Assembly (NCBI RefSeq): GCF_014696345.1
Contig: NZ_JACJPY010000005.1
Location: 53,455-117,454 of the forward strand
Source: Pseudanabaena cinerea FACHB-1277
Lineage (GTDB): Bacteria; Cyanobacteriota; Cyanobacteriia; Pseudanabaenales; Pseudanabaenaceae
Direction: 5' to 3'
DNA length: 64,000 nt
Made by a program: the position numbers and the translations under genes. Under the pieces are notes generated by a model. It was not told the DNA's origin. It searched no databases and was given only the letters and a program-made list of their open reading frames with translations. This document shows positions 55,123 to 64,000 of the stretch, piece by piece (the stretch's first letter is position 1; each line of letters opens with the position of its first letter).

Positions 55123-56037
55123 TTAAGACTGACGCAACCTTTGGATTTGCCGATCACTTAGTTGCGCCCATTGTGTATTTTTTTGTTGATTAAAATAAGC
55201 CTGCGCCTGAATAAAAGATTGAATTGCCTCTTGCTTTCTGCCCGATCGCGCCTGAGCAATACCCAATGTATAAAAGGCCTCGGCATAGTTTGAGCGCAAC
55301 TGGATCGCTTTGCCAATTAGGTCGATCGCCTGATTGACATCTCCCTGAATTAATAGGGCAGCCCCCAAATTGTAATAAGCCTCGGCATATTCAGGATTGA
55401 GCTTTAAAGCACTAGCATAATTGGCGATCGCCCGACGAATGTCTCCCTGTCCTTGAAATAATAAACCCAGATGGTAGAGGGTTTCTGGTGATTGGGGATT
55501 GAGTTGCAAAGCTTGATTAAAATTGGCGATCGCTCGATTAGTATCCTTCTTTTCTTTATAGGCAAGCCCCAGATTGTAATAGGCAACCGTTAATTTCGGA
55601 TCAAGGCTGGCGGCTCTCTGCAAATTGGGAATGGCGGCGCTAGGATTGCCAGACTGTAACAGCGCTGCACCCAAATTGCTAAAGGCAAGGGCAAATTTGG
55701 GATCGAGGCGGGTTGCCCTCTGAAAAGAGTGAATGGCTTCCTTGAGCTTACCCGCTTGGGCATATGCCAACCCAAGGTTGTAATGCCCTGCCGTCAATTC
55801 AGGATTTTTCTTGATGGTTGCCCGAAAAACAATGATTGCGCCCTCTACATTGCCCAAACGCACATAGGCATTGCCCCTCTCTAAAAGTTGATCTGCCGTT
55901 TCATTAGCTGGGATAACCACCTGTGTTTGCGCGGGAATTTTTGGTGATAGATTTTGACGGGACTGGGCGATCGCCAACTCCATAGGACAAAGGGCAAGGG
56001 CTAAGCCTGATGCAAAAGCTGCCAGAACTAGTTTCAT
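55123..56037 (-). CDS. exported TPR-repeat protein
   Basis: 304 residues. A signal peptide (MKLVLAAFASGLALALCPME, cleavage after Ala-Ile-Ala) is followed by about seven tandem tetratricopeptide repeats from residue 48 to 290, each with the W/Y..LG..Y...G...A pattern, such as AGHYNLGLAYAQAGKLKEAI and EAYYNLGAALLIQGDVNQAI. These are protein-binding modules in the periplasm or lumen. Partner unknown. It is followed at 80 bases by the DUF4346 gene. Confidence 0.85.
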   Translation of the reverse strand: MKLVLAAFASGLALALCPMELAIAQSRQNLSPKIPAQTQVVIPANETADQLLERGNAYVRLGNVEGAIIVFRATIKKNPELTAGHYNLGLAYAQAGKLKEAIHSFQRATRLDPKFALAFSNLGAALLQSGNPSAAIPNLQRAASLDPKLTVAYYNLGLAYKEKKDTNRAIANFNQALQLNPQSPETLYHLGLLFQGQGDIRRAIANYASALKLNPEYAEAYYNLGAALLIQGDVNQAIDLIGKAIQLRSNYAEAFYTLGIAQARSGRKQEAIQSFIQAQAYFNQQKNTQWAQLSDRQIQRLRQS

Positions 56038-56151
56038 AAAGTTAAGTTTGCAGTTAAGTTTGCAGTTGAATTTGCAACTAGTTTTCGATCAATGCCAATT
56101 AAATGCCCAAATCTTAGCAAATATAGTCGCAGGCAAGTATATTGAAATCAT

Positions 56152-56574
56152 ATGTTACAGATTTCTAAATATACTGCCATTTCCCCAGATGAGATCGAGC
56201 TAAATGCGATCCGATCGCAAGGGGCTGGCGGACAAAATGTGAATAAAGTATCAACAGCAATTCATTTGCGCTTTGATATCCATGCTTCATCCCTATCGCC
56301 ACTTTATAAAGAGAGATTGCTAAATCTCAGCGATCGCCGCATTACCAAAGATGGCATGATCATTATCAAAGCGCAACAGCATCGCACTCAAGAGCAGAAC
56401 CGCGAAGATGCCCTCAAACGGTTGCAAGAATTAATTAAAAGTGTGGCGATCGTGCCGATCAAGCGCAAACCCACCAAACCATCTCGCCGCGCCCAAGATC
56501 GCCGCATCGAAGCCAAAGCCAAGCGTGGTGAGATCAAGTCCTTGCGGGGTAACATCACTCAAGATGATTTTTGA
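56152..56574 (+). CDS. arfB: ArfB-type peptidyl-tRNA hydrolase (ribosome rescue)
   Basis: 140 residues with the catalytic GGQ motif in RSQGAGGQNVNKVSTAIHLR (about residues 21-40) and a basic C-terminal tail (PIKRKPTKPSRRAQDRR) that enters the empty mRNA channel. The enzyme frees stalled ribosomes without a stop codon. The length matches ArfB/YaeJ. It is followed 60 bases later by an acyltransferase gene. Confidence 0.92.
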   Translation: MLQISKYTAISPDEIELNAIRSQGAGGQNVNKVSTAIHLRFDIHASSLSPLYKERLLNLSDRRITKDGMIIIKAQQHRTQEQNREDALKRLQELIKSVAIVPIKRKPTKPSRRAQDRRIEAKAKRGEIKSLRGNITQDDF

Positions 56575-56636
56575 AAGTGCGGTTTGCCGCGATGCCCAAA
56601 AATTAGTACTTCAAACCTCAAAAAGCTATACCAGTA

Positions 56637-57659
56637 ATGCCAAGTTTGCAAATTAACCATCAGTCTTCAAACAAAGCCAAGTTTGAAACCATTGAGATTT
56701 TAAGAGGCTTAGCGGCTTTGGTCGTTGCTTTATTTCATTTAACCGACTATGGCAAAGATCGTTACTTAGAGGCAATACCATTGTCTCTGGGGCTAATCCC
56801 TAAATATGGTTGGGTGGCGATCGCGGTATTTTTTGTCATCTCAGGATTTGTAATTCCCTATTCCCTATGGCGCAAAAACTTCCAATTAAAATCTGATTGG
56901 TATAGCTCATTAACTAAAAGAATTATTAGAATCTATCCAGCTTATTTGGCAACTATTTTATTAGTTATTGGTTTATTTTTAGTTACCCTAGTTACATCAA
57001 AGTTTCAAGTCAATGATCCCAGTATTACCCCATTAAATATATTCTTGCATTTGTTTTTCTTAAATGATTTAATACCAACGGCTCCTGCCATGAGTCCAGT
57101 GTTTTGGACATTAGCGATCGATTTACAATATTATTTGCTGATTATTTGTCTTTTCCCTTTGATCAATAGCTCCAAGCTGCTCTATCAGTTAATCGTCCTA
57201 GCTATTGCCTACGGATTGCCATTCTTGATAACAGATAAGTCCCTGGTCTTTAGTTGGCTATTATTATTTAACTTGGGTACTATTGGCTTTCAATTTGTCT
57301 CTCAAAAAATAAACTTAACTCAATATATATTGACAACTGCCATAACTTGTTTGATTTTATATTTTGATAAAGGCTTATTGTATATGTCAGTTGGCTTCGT
57401 GAGTGCTGTTTTAATCGTATTTGTGCGATCGCCTAAAATTAGTTTCTTTACTTTCTTAGGTGCAATTTCCTATTCTTTATACTTGGTACATTGTACAATT
57501 GGCTTTAGGGTAATTAATATTATCTCTAGATTTGGGCAGGGTGAACCGATCAAAATTATGGGCGTGGCGATCGCGCTGATCGTCTCAGCGATCGTTGCCT
57601 ATTTAATGTACAAATATATTGAGATACCCACCCAAAAGTATTTTACTAGTCTGCGATAG
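56637..57659 (+). CDS. acyltransferase 3 family membrane protein
   Basis: 340 residues, about ten helices. The start ETIEILRGLAALVVALFHLT has the family Arg-Gly-x-Ala and His, followed by VAIAVFFVISGFVIPYSLWR and MSPVFWTLAIDLQYYLLIIC. Members O-acylate cell-surface glycans or lipids. It is AT-richer than its neighbours, with few GCGATCGC octamers, which hints at horizontal transfer. It ends where the trpG open frame begins. Confidence 0.82.
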   Translation: MPSLQINHQSSNKAKFETIEILRGLAALVVALFHLTDYGKDRYLEAIPLSLGLIPKYGWVAIAVFFVISGFVIPYSLWRKNFQLKSDWYSSLTKRIIRIYPAYLATILLVIGLFLVTLVTSKFQVNDPSITPLNIFLHLFFLNDLIPTAPAMSPVFWTLAIDLQYYLLIICLFPLINSSKLLYQLIVLAIAYGLPFLITDKSLVFSWLLLFNLGTIGFQFVSQKINLTQYILTTAITCLILYFDKGLLYMSVGFVSAVLIVFVRSPKISFFTFLGAISYSLYLVHCTIGFRVINIISRFGQGEPIKIMGVAIALIVSAIVAYLMYKYIEIPTQKYFTSLR

Positions 57660-57716
57660 GTGGCGCAAAGCACCGTTGATCGCAGAACATCAAGCCCTCA
57701 TAAAACTACAGCCACC

Positions 57717-58328
57717 ATGATTCTCGTTATCGACAATTACGACAGTTTTACCTACAACCTTGTCCAGTACCTTGGCGAGTTACTGCCCGAATTTCCTGAC
57801 TTAGGCGAAGTTGTAGTCAAGCGCAATGATGAAATAACTATTGATCAAGTAAAGCAACTGCATCCCGCAGGCGTGGTGATCTCCCCAGGGCCTGGTCGTC
57901 CTGAAGAAGCGGGCGTATCCCTAGATATCATTCAAGATATGGGTGCAAATACGCCGATTTTAGGCGTATGTCTGGGACATCAAAGCATGGGCTTAATGTA
58001 TGGCGGCAAGGTGGTTGCTGCCCCTTATCTAATGCATGGCAAGACCTCGCAGATTTATCATACTGGGGTGGGCATCTTGGCTGGTTTGGCAAATCCATTC
58101 ACCGCCACCCGTTATCATAGCCTCGTGATTGATCGCCACAACTGTCCTGATGTCCTTGAAATAACTGCTTGGACTGAGGACGACATCATTATGGGGGTGC
58201 GCCACAAGCAATATCCCCATGTGCAAGGCGTACAGTTTCATCCCGAAAGTATTTTGACCGATGCGGGTAAAGATTTACTCAGAAACTTTCTCAAGGATCT
58301 GACCGTCACAGGTGCAGTTCTCAACTAA
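57717..58328 (+). CDS. trpG: anthranilate / aminodeoxychorismate synthase glutaminase subunit
   Basis: 203 residues from ATG 57717, the family N-terminus [20 protein letters not shown]. Class I amidotransferase motifs: [26 protein letters not shown] (nucleophile Cys) and [11 protein letters not shown] (His, Glu). It feeds ammonia to TrpE or PabB; one glutaminase often serves both in cyanobacteria, so pabA is equally fair. The frame is open back to 57660, but the extra residues do not match the family. Confidence 0.9.
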   Translation: MILVIDNYDSFTYNLVQYLGELLPEFPDLGEVVVKRNDEITIDQVKQLHPAGVVISPGPGRPEEAGVSLDIIQDMGANTPILGVCLGHQSMGLMYGGKVVAAPYLMHGKTSQIYHTGVGILAGLANPFTATRYHSLVIDRHNCPDVLEITAWTEDDIIMGVRHKQYPHVQGVQFHPESILTDAGKDLLRNFLKDLTVTGAVLN

Positions 58329-58375
58329 AATTACACACAAATTCCATACACAAATTCAAACATAAGCCAAACATA

Positions 58376-59158
58376 ATGCGCCGCAGACAAATTCTTCGAC
58401 TCGCTCAAGGTGGACTCATATCGGCTTTTACAGGTATGGTCATCGCTGATGCTGCCCAGTCTCAAACCAATGACACCCTCAGACTAGAATGGCTAGGGCA
58501 TATGTCATTTTTGGCTTCGGGTGATGGGGTGCGTTTTTTGACCCATCCCTTTAAGCCCGTTGGTTGTACTGCCAATTTACCCGCCCCTAAGTCCGCCGCC
58601 GATTATATTCTGATTAGCTCACGCTTGCTTGATGAGGGCTATTTAGAAGAGTTGCCCAAGAATGCTAGAGTACTGTCGGAGCCAGGTTCTTATAACCTTA
58701 AAGGCATAAATCTGCAAGGGATTACCATGGATCATGATCGCATTGGTGGGCGTAGGTTTGGGCGCAATGTGGCTTGGCGCTGGAAGCAGTCTGGCATTTT
58801 TGTTTTGCATTTGGGCGGCGCGGCAGGGGTGATCGCGCCATCGCAGAGGATTTTGATGGGACGACCTGATGTGTTGATTGTGCCTGTGGGTGGTGTTACT
58901 GGTGGCAACGATCCGATGCAGGCTAAGGCATATTCGGCGACAGAAGCTAGGGCGATCGTGCAGGAGCTAAATCCGAAGGTGGTGATCCCTGTTTATTACC
59001 GTACCGATAAATCTAGTGCCTCCTGCCAATTGGCGGTGATCGATGACTTTCTGGCATTAATGCCCAAGGATACGGTACAGAAGTTAAATAGCTCAACCCT
59101 AGAACTCAGGGCGAGCAATCTGCCCCAAAGTACAGTGGTAAGGGTGTTGCGTTCCTAG
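58376..59158 (+). CDS. MBL-fold protein lacking the metal-binding motif
   Basis: 260 residues. The N-terminus MRRRQILRLAQGGL is a signal of twin-arginine or Sec type. The body follows the UlaG/YcfI-like metallo-beta-lactamase plan: LRLEWLGHMSFL, then DYILISSRLLDEGYL where His-x-His-x-Asp-His is expected, GIFVLHLGGAAG, PDVLIVPVGG and ELNPKVVIPVYY where a final His is expected. Most metal ligands are therefore missing. It is probably a non-catalytic or repurposed member, conserved enough to keep its frame. Confidence 0.75.
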   Translation: MRRRQILRLAQGGLISAFTGMVIADAAQSQTNDTLRLEWLGHMSFLASGDGVRFLTHPFKPVGCTANLPAPKSAADYILISSRLLDEGYLEELPKNARVLSEPGSYNLKGINLQGITMDHDRIGGRRFGRNVAWRWKQSGIFVLHLGGAAGVIAPSQRILMGRPDVLIVPVGGVTGGNDPMQAKAYSATEARAIVQELNPKVVIPVYYRTDKSSASCQLAVIDDFLALMPKDTVQKLNSSTLELRASNLPQSTVVRVLRS

Positions 59159-59189
59159 TCTGTTCTGTAATAAATCCTTAATAAATAAG

Positions 59190-59218
59190 AATTAGCGGCG
59201 CTTTGCACCGCTAATTTT
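59190..59218 (+). terminator. terminator of the MBL-fold gene
   Basis: AATTAGCGG / CCGCTAATT hairpin followed by TT, 31 bases after the stop. Faces the convergent M23 gene. Confidence 0.7.
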
Positions 59219-59238
59219 CGATTGGGAAGGGAGTAACT

Positions 59239-60294
59239 TTATGCTTTGTTAGGAGCCTTTGAGGTCTGAGCTAAGTACTTTTGCAGGTTTTCCATTGCCA
59301 GAATTAGCTGTGATGTGGGATCGATCGCCACAAAACCATCCTGCATCCGTTTCCAGATTTCAAAGTGCAGATGCGGACCTGTGGACATCCCCGTGCTGCC
59401 GACTAGTCCAATGACGGTTCCTTGCTTGATTTCTTGACCAGACTTGACCAGTACCTCTGACAGGTGGGCATAGCGCGTCTCATGGGTGTCGCCGTGAGTG
59501 ATGCTCACCATCAGTCCATAGCCACCAGCCCAGCCAGCCACCTCAACCCGACCGCTAAACGCCGCAACCACAGGCGTACCCTCTGGCGCAGCTAGGTCAG
59601 TTCCTTGATGAAAGCTGACTTGTCCTGTAATGGGATGTACCCTTTCACCAAAGATAGAGCTAATAATCGAAGGAACGATTAAGGGAAATAGCATTTTTTT
59701 GTCGCCATTGCTAGGAATGCTCATGGCAGCGATTTCCTTCGGTGTGAGGCGGCGTACTTGCAGTGAGGTTTCTCCCGCCGCCGCCGTATAAATCACGCTG
59801 CTGTCGTAATTGTTGGCTTGATATTGCTGTTGTCTGCTCTTAGCGATCGCCGCTTCAGGATTACAAAGATCCGCATCTCGCTCTAACAGACTACTAGCAG
59901 TAAATTTGCAGCCAGTGGCACGATTTTCTAAGACCACTTCCACAGGACGCTCCAATAATGGCTCCACTGCCATATTCGAGTTAGACTCAATTTTGATTTG
60001 GATGCCTTCACGCTCAGGAGCGGCGTTGTTGATTGGGGCGATCGCCTCTGGTCCTGGAGTTACAGAACTTGGTGCTGATGGCTCCAGATTAATTGCTGGA
60101 TTGATCACTGGGTTGATCGCTGGATTGATCGCTGGGGCAGCTTCAGGCATGATTTCGGGTGAAATCGCTGATTTGGTTGCAGCATAGACTGGACTACCAA
60201 AAACAGAACCTGATAGAAAATCAGTAAGATGACTGTTTGTGGACAAACAGAGCAAGGTTGCTAGGGTGATCGAAGGAATCGTGATTTTTCGCAT
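59239..60294 (-). CDS. M23-family (LytM-like) murein endopeptidase
   Basis: 351 residues from ATG 60294. Signal-like start (MRKITIPSITLATLLCLSTN), then an Asn/Pro-rich linker with a repeated AINPAINPVINPAIN stretch (near residue 60), and a C-terminal peptidase M23 domain with zinc ligands in FHQGTDLAAP (His, Asp) and GPHLHFEIW (His). It would cleave peptidoglycan cross-links in the periplasm. The first ATG at 60360 overlaps birA and is not preferred. It follows birA by 25 bases. Confidence 0.87.
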   Translation of the reverse strand: MRKITIPSITLATLLCLSTNSHLTDFLSGSVFGSPVYAATKSAISPEIMPEAAPAINPAINPVINPAINLEPSAPSSVTPGPEAIAPINNAAPEREGIQIKIESNSNMAVEPLLERPVEVVLENRATGCKFTASSLLERDADLCNPEAAIAKSRQQQYQANNYDSSVIYTAAAGETSLQVRRLTPKEIAAMSIPSNGDKKMLFPLIVPSIISSIFGERVHPITGQVSFHQGTDLAAPEGTPVVAAFSGRVEVAGWAGGYGLMVSITHGDTHETRYAHLSEVLVKSGQEIKQGTVIGLVGSTGMSTGPHLHFEIWKRMQDGFVAIDPTSQLILAMENLQKYLAQTSKAPNKA

Positions 60295-60319
60295 ATGCTT
60301 TGCGTATTGCAGTCTATGT

Positions 60320-61072
60320 TTAATAGCCAACAGAAAATGTGTGAGGTTGATAGAGCGCATCAGTGGAATTTTTCTCCCATCTTACAACCAGTTCGCCCGT
60401 TGGTCTAATGTCGATAATATTGCCGCGCTGTTCCTGTCCTGCAATATTTGTCAGCACTTGACGGCTATGGAGCATCTCGCAGTATTCCGCTAAGATGCCT
60501 GTAATTCCTTCCTTTGTGTAACGCTGCTGCCCCAAAGCTATGCCCGATCGCACGATTTCGATCAGTTCATCTAGACTTGATAGGGTGGTGGGCAATTCGC
60601 TCAGGGCGATCGCGCCATCGGGGACAGTATTTGTCCAGTTAATACCGATCCCCACCACTGCATAATCAATCCAGCCCGATTCAATCTTCGTTTCGGTGAG
60701 AATGCCTCCCAATTTGCGGCGATCGATTACCAAATCATTGAGCCATTTAATATTGACATCTGCCCCCGTCTCTCTGAGGGCTTTTGCAACTGCCCATGCT
60801 GTCCAGAGGGTGATTTGATGGGCATCGATCGCGGCAATCTGTGGTTGCAAAATCACAGACATAAATAAGCCCCCCACATCTGACTGCCAATGATGTCCTC
60901 TCTGCCCTCGCCCTTGGCTTTGCCGTTTGGCAACGATCGCATCACCAACATCAGCCTGTCGGCGATCGAGCAACCGCCAAGCCTCGCTATTAGTCGAATC
61001 AATTTCTTCGTAATAAATGATTTTGGGAAGGATTTCGGGCAATGGTTTGTGGTGATGATTTAGGAAATTCAT
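60320..61072 (-). CDS. birA: biotin-[acetyl-CoA carboxylase] ligase
   Basis: 250 residues from ATG 61072 (a TTG at 61135 gives an unlikely extra 21). It has the catalytic core only: STNSEAWRLL, then KRQSQGRGQRGHHWQSDVGG, VNIKWLNDLVIDRRKLGGIL and a C-terminal SH3-like segment. There is no helix-turn-helix, so it is a group I ligase and not a repressor. It biotinylates AccB. It stands 25 bases from the M23 gene. Confidence 0.92.
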   Translation of the reverse strand: MNFLNHHHKPLPEILPKIIYYEEIDSTNSEAWRLLDRRQADVGDAIVAKRQSQGRGQRGHHWQSDVGGLFMSVILQPQIAAIDAHQITLWTAWAVAKALRETGADVNIKWLNDLVIDRRKLGGILTETKIESGWIDYAVVGIGINWTNTVPDGAIALSELPTTLSSLDELIEIVRSGIALGQQRYTKEGITGILAEYCEMLHSRQVLTNIAGQEQRGNIIDIRPTGELVVRWEKNSTDALYQPHTFSVGY

Positions 61073-61095
61073 GTTAACGATTTTATCGCAATTCA

Positions 61096-61634
<539 letters not shown>

Positions 61635-61868
61635 TTAGATGATACATGGCGTAGTTAATCTGATTCGTATCGGTTTATTCAGAAAATAGCCTTACCCAAA
61701 AGCCCAAAATGCTGAAGGTTATCGGCGATCGCATCAACAATTACAGTGTCGTGTTATCTGGCTGGCGCGAACCGCATTATGCTCGTCTCTCGCAAAACAT
61801 GAGTTACGCTTAATTATACAACTTTGAGAATTGAATTTTAGGTATCTAAAAAACCTAAACCCTATCGT

Positions 61869-62111
61869 ATGAAAAACTCCGATTCAAGCGACACTCCTGA
61901 TTTACTTTCTGTAGCTCAAGCTGCTGAAAACCTTGGTGTAACCCGTCAACGGGTTCATGAACTGATCAAAAATGGTCAGATTATAGCTCGAAAGCTGGGG
62001 CGCTATTACTACATAGAAGCTATTGAGATCGAGAGATATGGGAATCAACCAATAGGGAAACCTTATCAACCGAGAAGCACAACATCTGAAGAAAACTCTA
62101 TTGACAAATGA
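61869..62111 (+). CDS. small MerR/excisionase-type helix-turn-helix protein
   Basis: 80 residues with a winged HTH at 12-55: LLSVAQAAENLGVTRQRVHE, LIKNGQIIARKLGRYYYI. This is the excisionase/HTH_17 fold, used by phage directionality factors and small regulators. It precedes the methyltransferase by 50 bases on the same strand and could regulate the restriction-modification locus, in the way of C proteins but from another family. Confidence 0.72.
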   Translation: MKNSDSSDTPDLLSVAQAAENLGVTRQRVHELIKNGQIIARKLGRYYYIEAIEIERYGNQPIGKPYQPRSTTSEENSIDK

Positions 62112-62161
62112 CAATAGAGTGTGTAAACTCAAATTATACTAATGTGCTGAAGGTTAAGTAG

Positions 62162-63139
62162 ATGCTCCCTTTTCAACTAATTTCATCGGATATTGCTAAG
62201 CAAAAAGAATTGCATCAGATCTACATGAGTGAACAAGGAATCCTGTATCAAGGAGATTGTCTTCAGCTTTTATCAGCTTTACCTGATGAATCCGTAGATC
62301 TGATATTTGCAGATCCACCCTTTAATCTCGGAAAAGATTACGGTGAAGGGATCAATGACCAGATGGAGCTAGACAAGTATCTAGACTGGTCGCAACAGTG
62401 GCTCAGTCAGTGTATTAGAGTGATTAAGCCTGGTGGCAGTCTGTTTGTGTTTAATCTTCCTAAATGGTGTGTAGAGTATGGTGCATATCTAAATCGAAGA
62501 GGAATGTGTTTTCGGCATTGGGTTGCTTGCCGAATGCCAAAAGCATTTCCTAGGGGTAAAAAAATGTCTCCCGCTCACTATGGGTTACTCTATTACACTA
62601 AGGGGGAACCAGCAGTCTTCAACAAAGTCTATACACCTATCCAAGTTTGCAGACATTGCAGCGGAGAAATTCGGGATTATGGTGGACATCGCAAAAGCCT
62701 TAATGAAAAGGGAATTAACTTAATGGATGTTTGGGATATGCCAGAAGATGTTTGGGAGAATACTCCTGAAGCCGACCCTACTGAAGTTCTATGGACATTG
62801 GCAGAGGAAATGTGGACTGATATTCCACCAGTTCGACATCATCGGCACAAAAAACGAATTCCAAATGAGCTTGCTCCCATCATGCTAGAGAGGATCATTG
62901 CAATGGCATCTAATCCAGGACAGATTGTGGTCGATCCGTTTGGAGGATCTGGTACTACATTCTATGCAGCAGAAAAACTACATCGCTACTGGATTGGTTC
63001 AGAAATTGGGGACACTGAAGCAGCAGTAGACCGACTAACTGATTTGACTAATGGAATAGTAGAGGAATGGGAGTCAGCAAGAGGGCGCAAAAAATTGAAG
63101 CAGCCCAAAACAACTACCTCACAACTGTCAATTCTTTAA
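62162..63139 (+). CDS. site-specific DNA methyltransferase, beta-class amino-methyltransferase
   Basis: 325 residues, or 304 from the ATG at 62225 (MSEQGILYQGDCLQLL), which may be the true start. Motif IV DPPF in VDLIFADPPFNLGKDYGEG precedes motif I DPFGGSGTTFYAAEKL, the order of beta-class N4-cytosine/N6-adenine methyltransferases. It lies convergent to, and 28 bases from, a BamHI-like endonuclease gene, so it is the probable protective partner; M.BamHI is also of this general class. Recognition of GGATCC is a guess from the nuclease. Confidence 0.88.
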   Translation: MLPFQLISSDIAKQKELHQIYMSEQGILYQGDCLQLLSALPDESVDLIFADPPFNLGKDYGEGINDQMELDKYLDWSQQWLSQCIRVIKPGGSLFVFNLPKWCVEYGAYLNRRGMCFRHWVACRMPKAFPRGKKMSPAHYGLLYYTKGEPAVFNKVYTPIQVCRHCSGEIRDYGGHRKSLNEKGINLMDVWDMPEDVWENTPEADPTEVLWTLAEEMWTDIPPVRHHRHKKRIPNELAPIMLERIIAMASNPGQIVVDPFGGSGTTFYAAEKLHRYWIGSEIGDTEAAVDRLTDLTNGIVEEWESARGRKKLKQPKTTTSQLSIL

Positions 63140-63167
63140 TCTACATAAGGTTTTTGTGCAGAAAATT

Positions 63168-63764
63168 TCAAATCAATGCACGCCCATCAGTGCCTTTTGC
63201 GATTGTTGGTATACTGCTGTCTACTTGATCATGCTCAATCACAAAGATTGCAAGAAATCCATCTTTGATTAGGACTGATCGCCAAACATCAAAGTATGGC
63301 TCTAGCTCTTCGTAGTTCCCGATTCGATCAGTTAAATAAGGGTAAAGTTTCCTGCTTGGGAGTACCAACGCAGCACCTAGAAAAACGCCTCGTAACAATC
63401 CAAGAATCATTTTATTGACTGCCCGATGACTTGAGGATATATTCCCAGTTTCCCACTCAAGTGCGAAAAGATGATTATCAACTACTTTTGTTGCATCGAC
63501 TTTTCCTGGTGATCGGGTTGCATAGTTAGTTGAAGTTTCGAGATTCCATCCGAATCTATCCCTCAACGCAATCATGCAAGCTTCTTTGATAGGCTTGACC
63601 CCATTTCCATGTTTTGTTGGATTGATTGCGAAACAGGACGAACCAGGGGGATAAACAATTAATGAAATCGCCTCACGAACTTCAGCGCGAATGATAGACC
63701 AATCGCTTGACTTTTCAAAATCCCCAACACTAATTAGGGCTTGCTGAAAAAACAAGAAAACCAT
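63168..63764 (-). CDS. BamHI-family type II restriction endonuclease, probably lacking its native N-terminus
   Basis: 198 residues from ATG 63764. It matches BamHI from memory at NGVKPIKEACMIAL, ALEWETGNISSSHRAVNKMI, LYPYLTDRIGNYEELEPYFD and the end IPTIAKGTDG. Catalytic residues equivalent to BamHI Glu77, Asp94, Glu111 and Glu113 appear as Glu61, Asp90, Glu103 and Glu105. The N-terminus is about 15-25 residues shorter than BamHI, and its first ten codons lie in what looks like the end of the insertion sequence starting near 63736. The gene may thus be inactivated. The cognate methyltransferase is intact next to it. Confidence 0.8.
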   Translation of the reverse strand: MVFLFFQQALISVGDFEKSSDWSIIRAEVREAISLIVYPPGSSCFAINPTKHGNGVKPIKEACMIALRDRFGWNLETSTNYATRSPGKVDATKVVDNHLFALEWETGNISSSHRAVNKMILGLLRGVFLGAALVLPSRKLYPYLTDRIGNYEELEPYFDVWRSVLIKDGFLAIFVIEHDQVDSSIPTIAKGTDGRALI

Positions 63765-64000
63765 ACAAGCAATGGTATCCAAGGAGATCTAAAACTGGTA
63801 AAATGCAAGGAAAAGTAGGGAAAGCACGAAAAACCCTTGCACAAATAAAAATTCATGTACCGACAATCCCCCATAGGACAGCTATCATTCGAGAATTTCT
63901 ACCTACCATTTGGCGGCAAACTGTCAGGAGAAAATCGATGGGTAAAATTAGCGGAACTAGTACCATGGGAACAATTTGAGAGTGAATATGCAAAACAATT
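63736..64000 (+). mobile_element. left end of an insertion sequence, running off the window
   Basis: AGGGCTTGCTGAAAAA (63736-63751) resembles the terminal inverted repeat of cyanobacterial IS5/IS1182-type elements. About 120 bases later a transposase begins. The right end is outside the window, so neither repeat pair nor target duplication can be confirmed. Confidence 0.55.
63855..64000 (+). CDS. IS5/IS1182-type transposase, 5' part
   Basis: The frame opens at ATG 63855 and runs off the right edge. Its 48 codons read MYRQSPIGQLSFENFYLPFG, GKLSGENRWVKLAELVPWEQ, then FESEYAKQ. The Asn-Arg-Trp-Val-Lys-Leu-Ala-x-Leu-x-Pro-Trp segment is the N-terminal DUF772-like start of IS5-superfamily transposases common in cyanobacteria. 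The DDE residues lie beyond the window. Confidence 0.8.
   Translation, partial: MYRQSPIGQLSFENFYLPFGGKLSGENRWVKLAELVPWEQFESEYAKQ

Overview
The window is a stretch of cyanobacterial chromosome. It carries psbB and psbT of photosystem II, petM of the cytochrome b6f complex, ycf34, a CpcS/CpeS-type bilin lyase, a biliverdin reductase, an IctB-like protein, plant-type glycerate kinase, P-II with an NtcA box, and many copies of the GCGATCGC (HIP1) octamer inside genes. Two intact tRNA genes (Lys-CTT, Thr-TGT) are present. Pyruvate formate-lyase, several Uma2-family genes and the general gene mix would suit a filamentous Pseudanabaena-like organism, but the genus is an inference and no rRNA is present to settle it.

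Layout. 1-2.2 kb: a partial C39-like exported protein, a NatD-type amino-acid permease and a SpoU rRNA methyltransferase. 2.2-7.7 kb: a signalling pair, a Ser/Thr kinase and a WD40 protein that carry the same AAA-like ATPase domain. 7.7-14.1 kb: a 24-codon gene with a perfect Shine-Dalgarno, MutS2 without Smr domain, a MITE-like element, tRNA-Lys and a two-RCK potassium-channel protein. 14.4-22.8 kb: pyruvate formate-lyase, then a co-directional cluster of bilin lyase, ureD, ureA, ureB and ureC in which nuclease-fold genes sit between ureA and ureB and between ureB and ureC. 22.9-33.3 kb: SH3 protein, IctB, CHASE2 adenylate cyclase, psbB-psbT, glycerate kinase, a repeat lipoprotein, a cytochrome b561 / molybdopterin oxidoreductase pair, and glnB. 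33.5-42.6 kb: Ca-type P-ATPase, J-domain protein, tRNA-Thr, hisZ, folC, scpA. 42.6-46.8 kb: repeat-rich region and a DUF488 pair, one member fused to a membrane protein, next to a decayed gene. 46.8-50.7 kb: thiD, inositol phosphatase, bvdR-thrB, petM. 51-53 kb: Uma2 gene, a PEP-CTERM remnant and a gene split by a G-tract. 53.2-61.1 kb: ycf34, prmA, TPR protein, arfB, acyltransferase, trpG, a metal-site-less MBL protein, M23 peptidase, birA. 61.1-64 kb: remnant of monomeric isocitrate dehydrogenase, then a BamHI-like restriction-modification locus whose endonuclease gene abuts an insertion sequence that runs off the right edge.

Urease, P-II with an NtcA box and the amino-acid permease point to nitrogen economy. 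PsbB/T, PetM, IctB, the bilin lyase, BvdR and glycerate kinase serve photosynthesis, pigment synthesis and photorespiration; PflB would serve dark fermentation. The accessory parts with the clearest decay or rearrangement are 10.4-11.2, 42.6-46.8, 51.6-53.0 and 61.1-64.0 kb. The items most worth following are the kinase/WD40 ATPase pair, the urease operon interleaved with nuclease-fold genes, the BamHI-like locus and the 24-codon gene.
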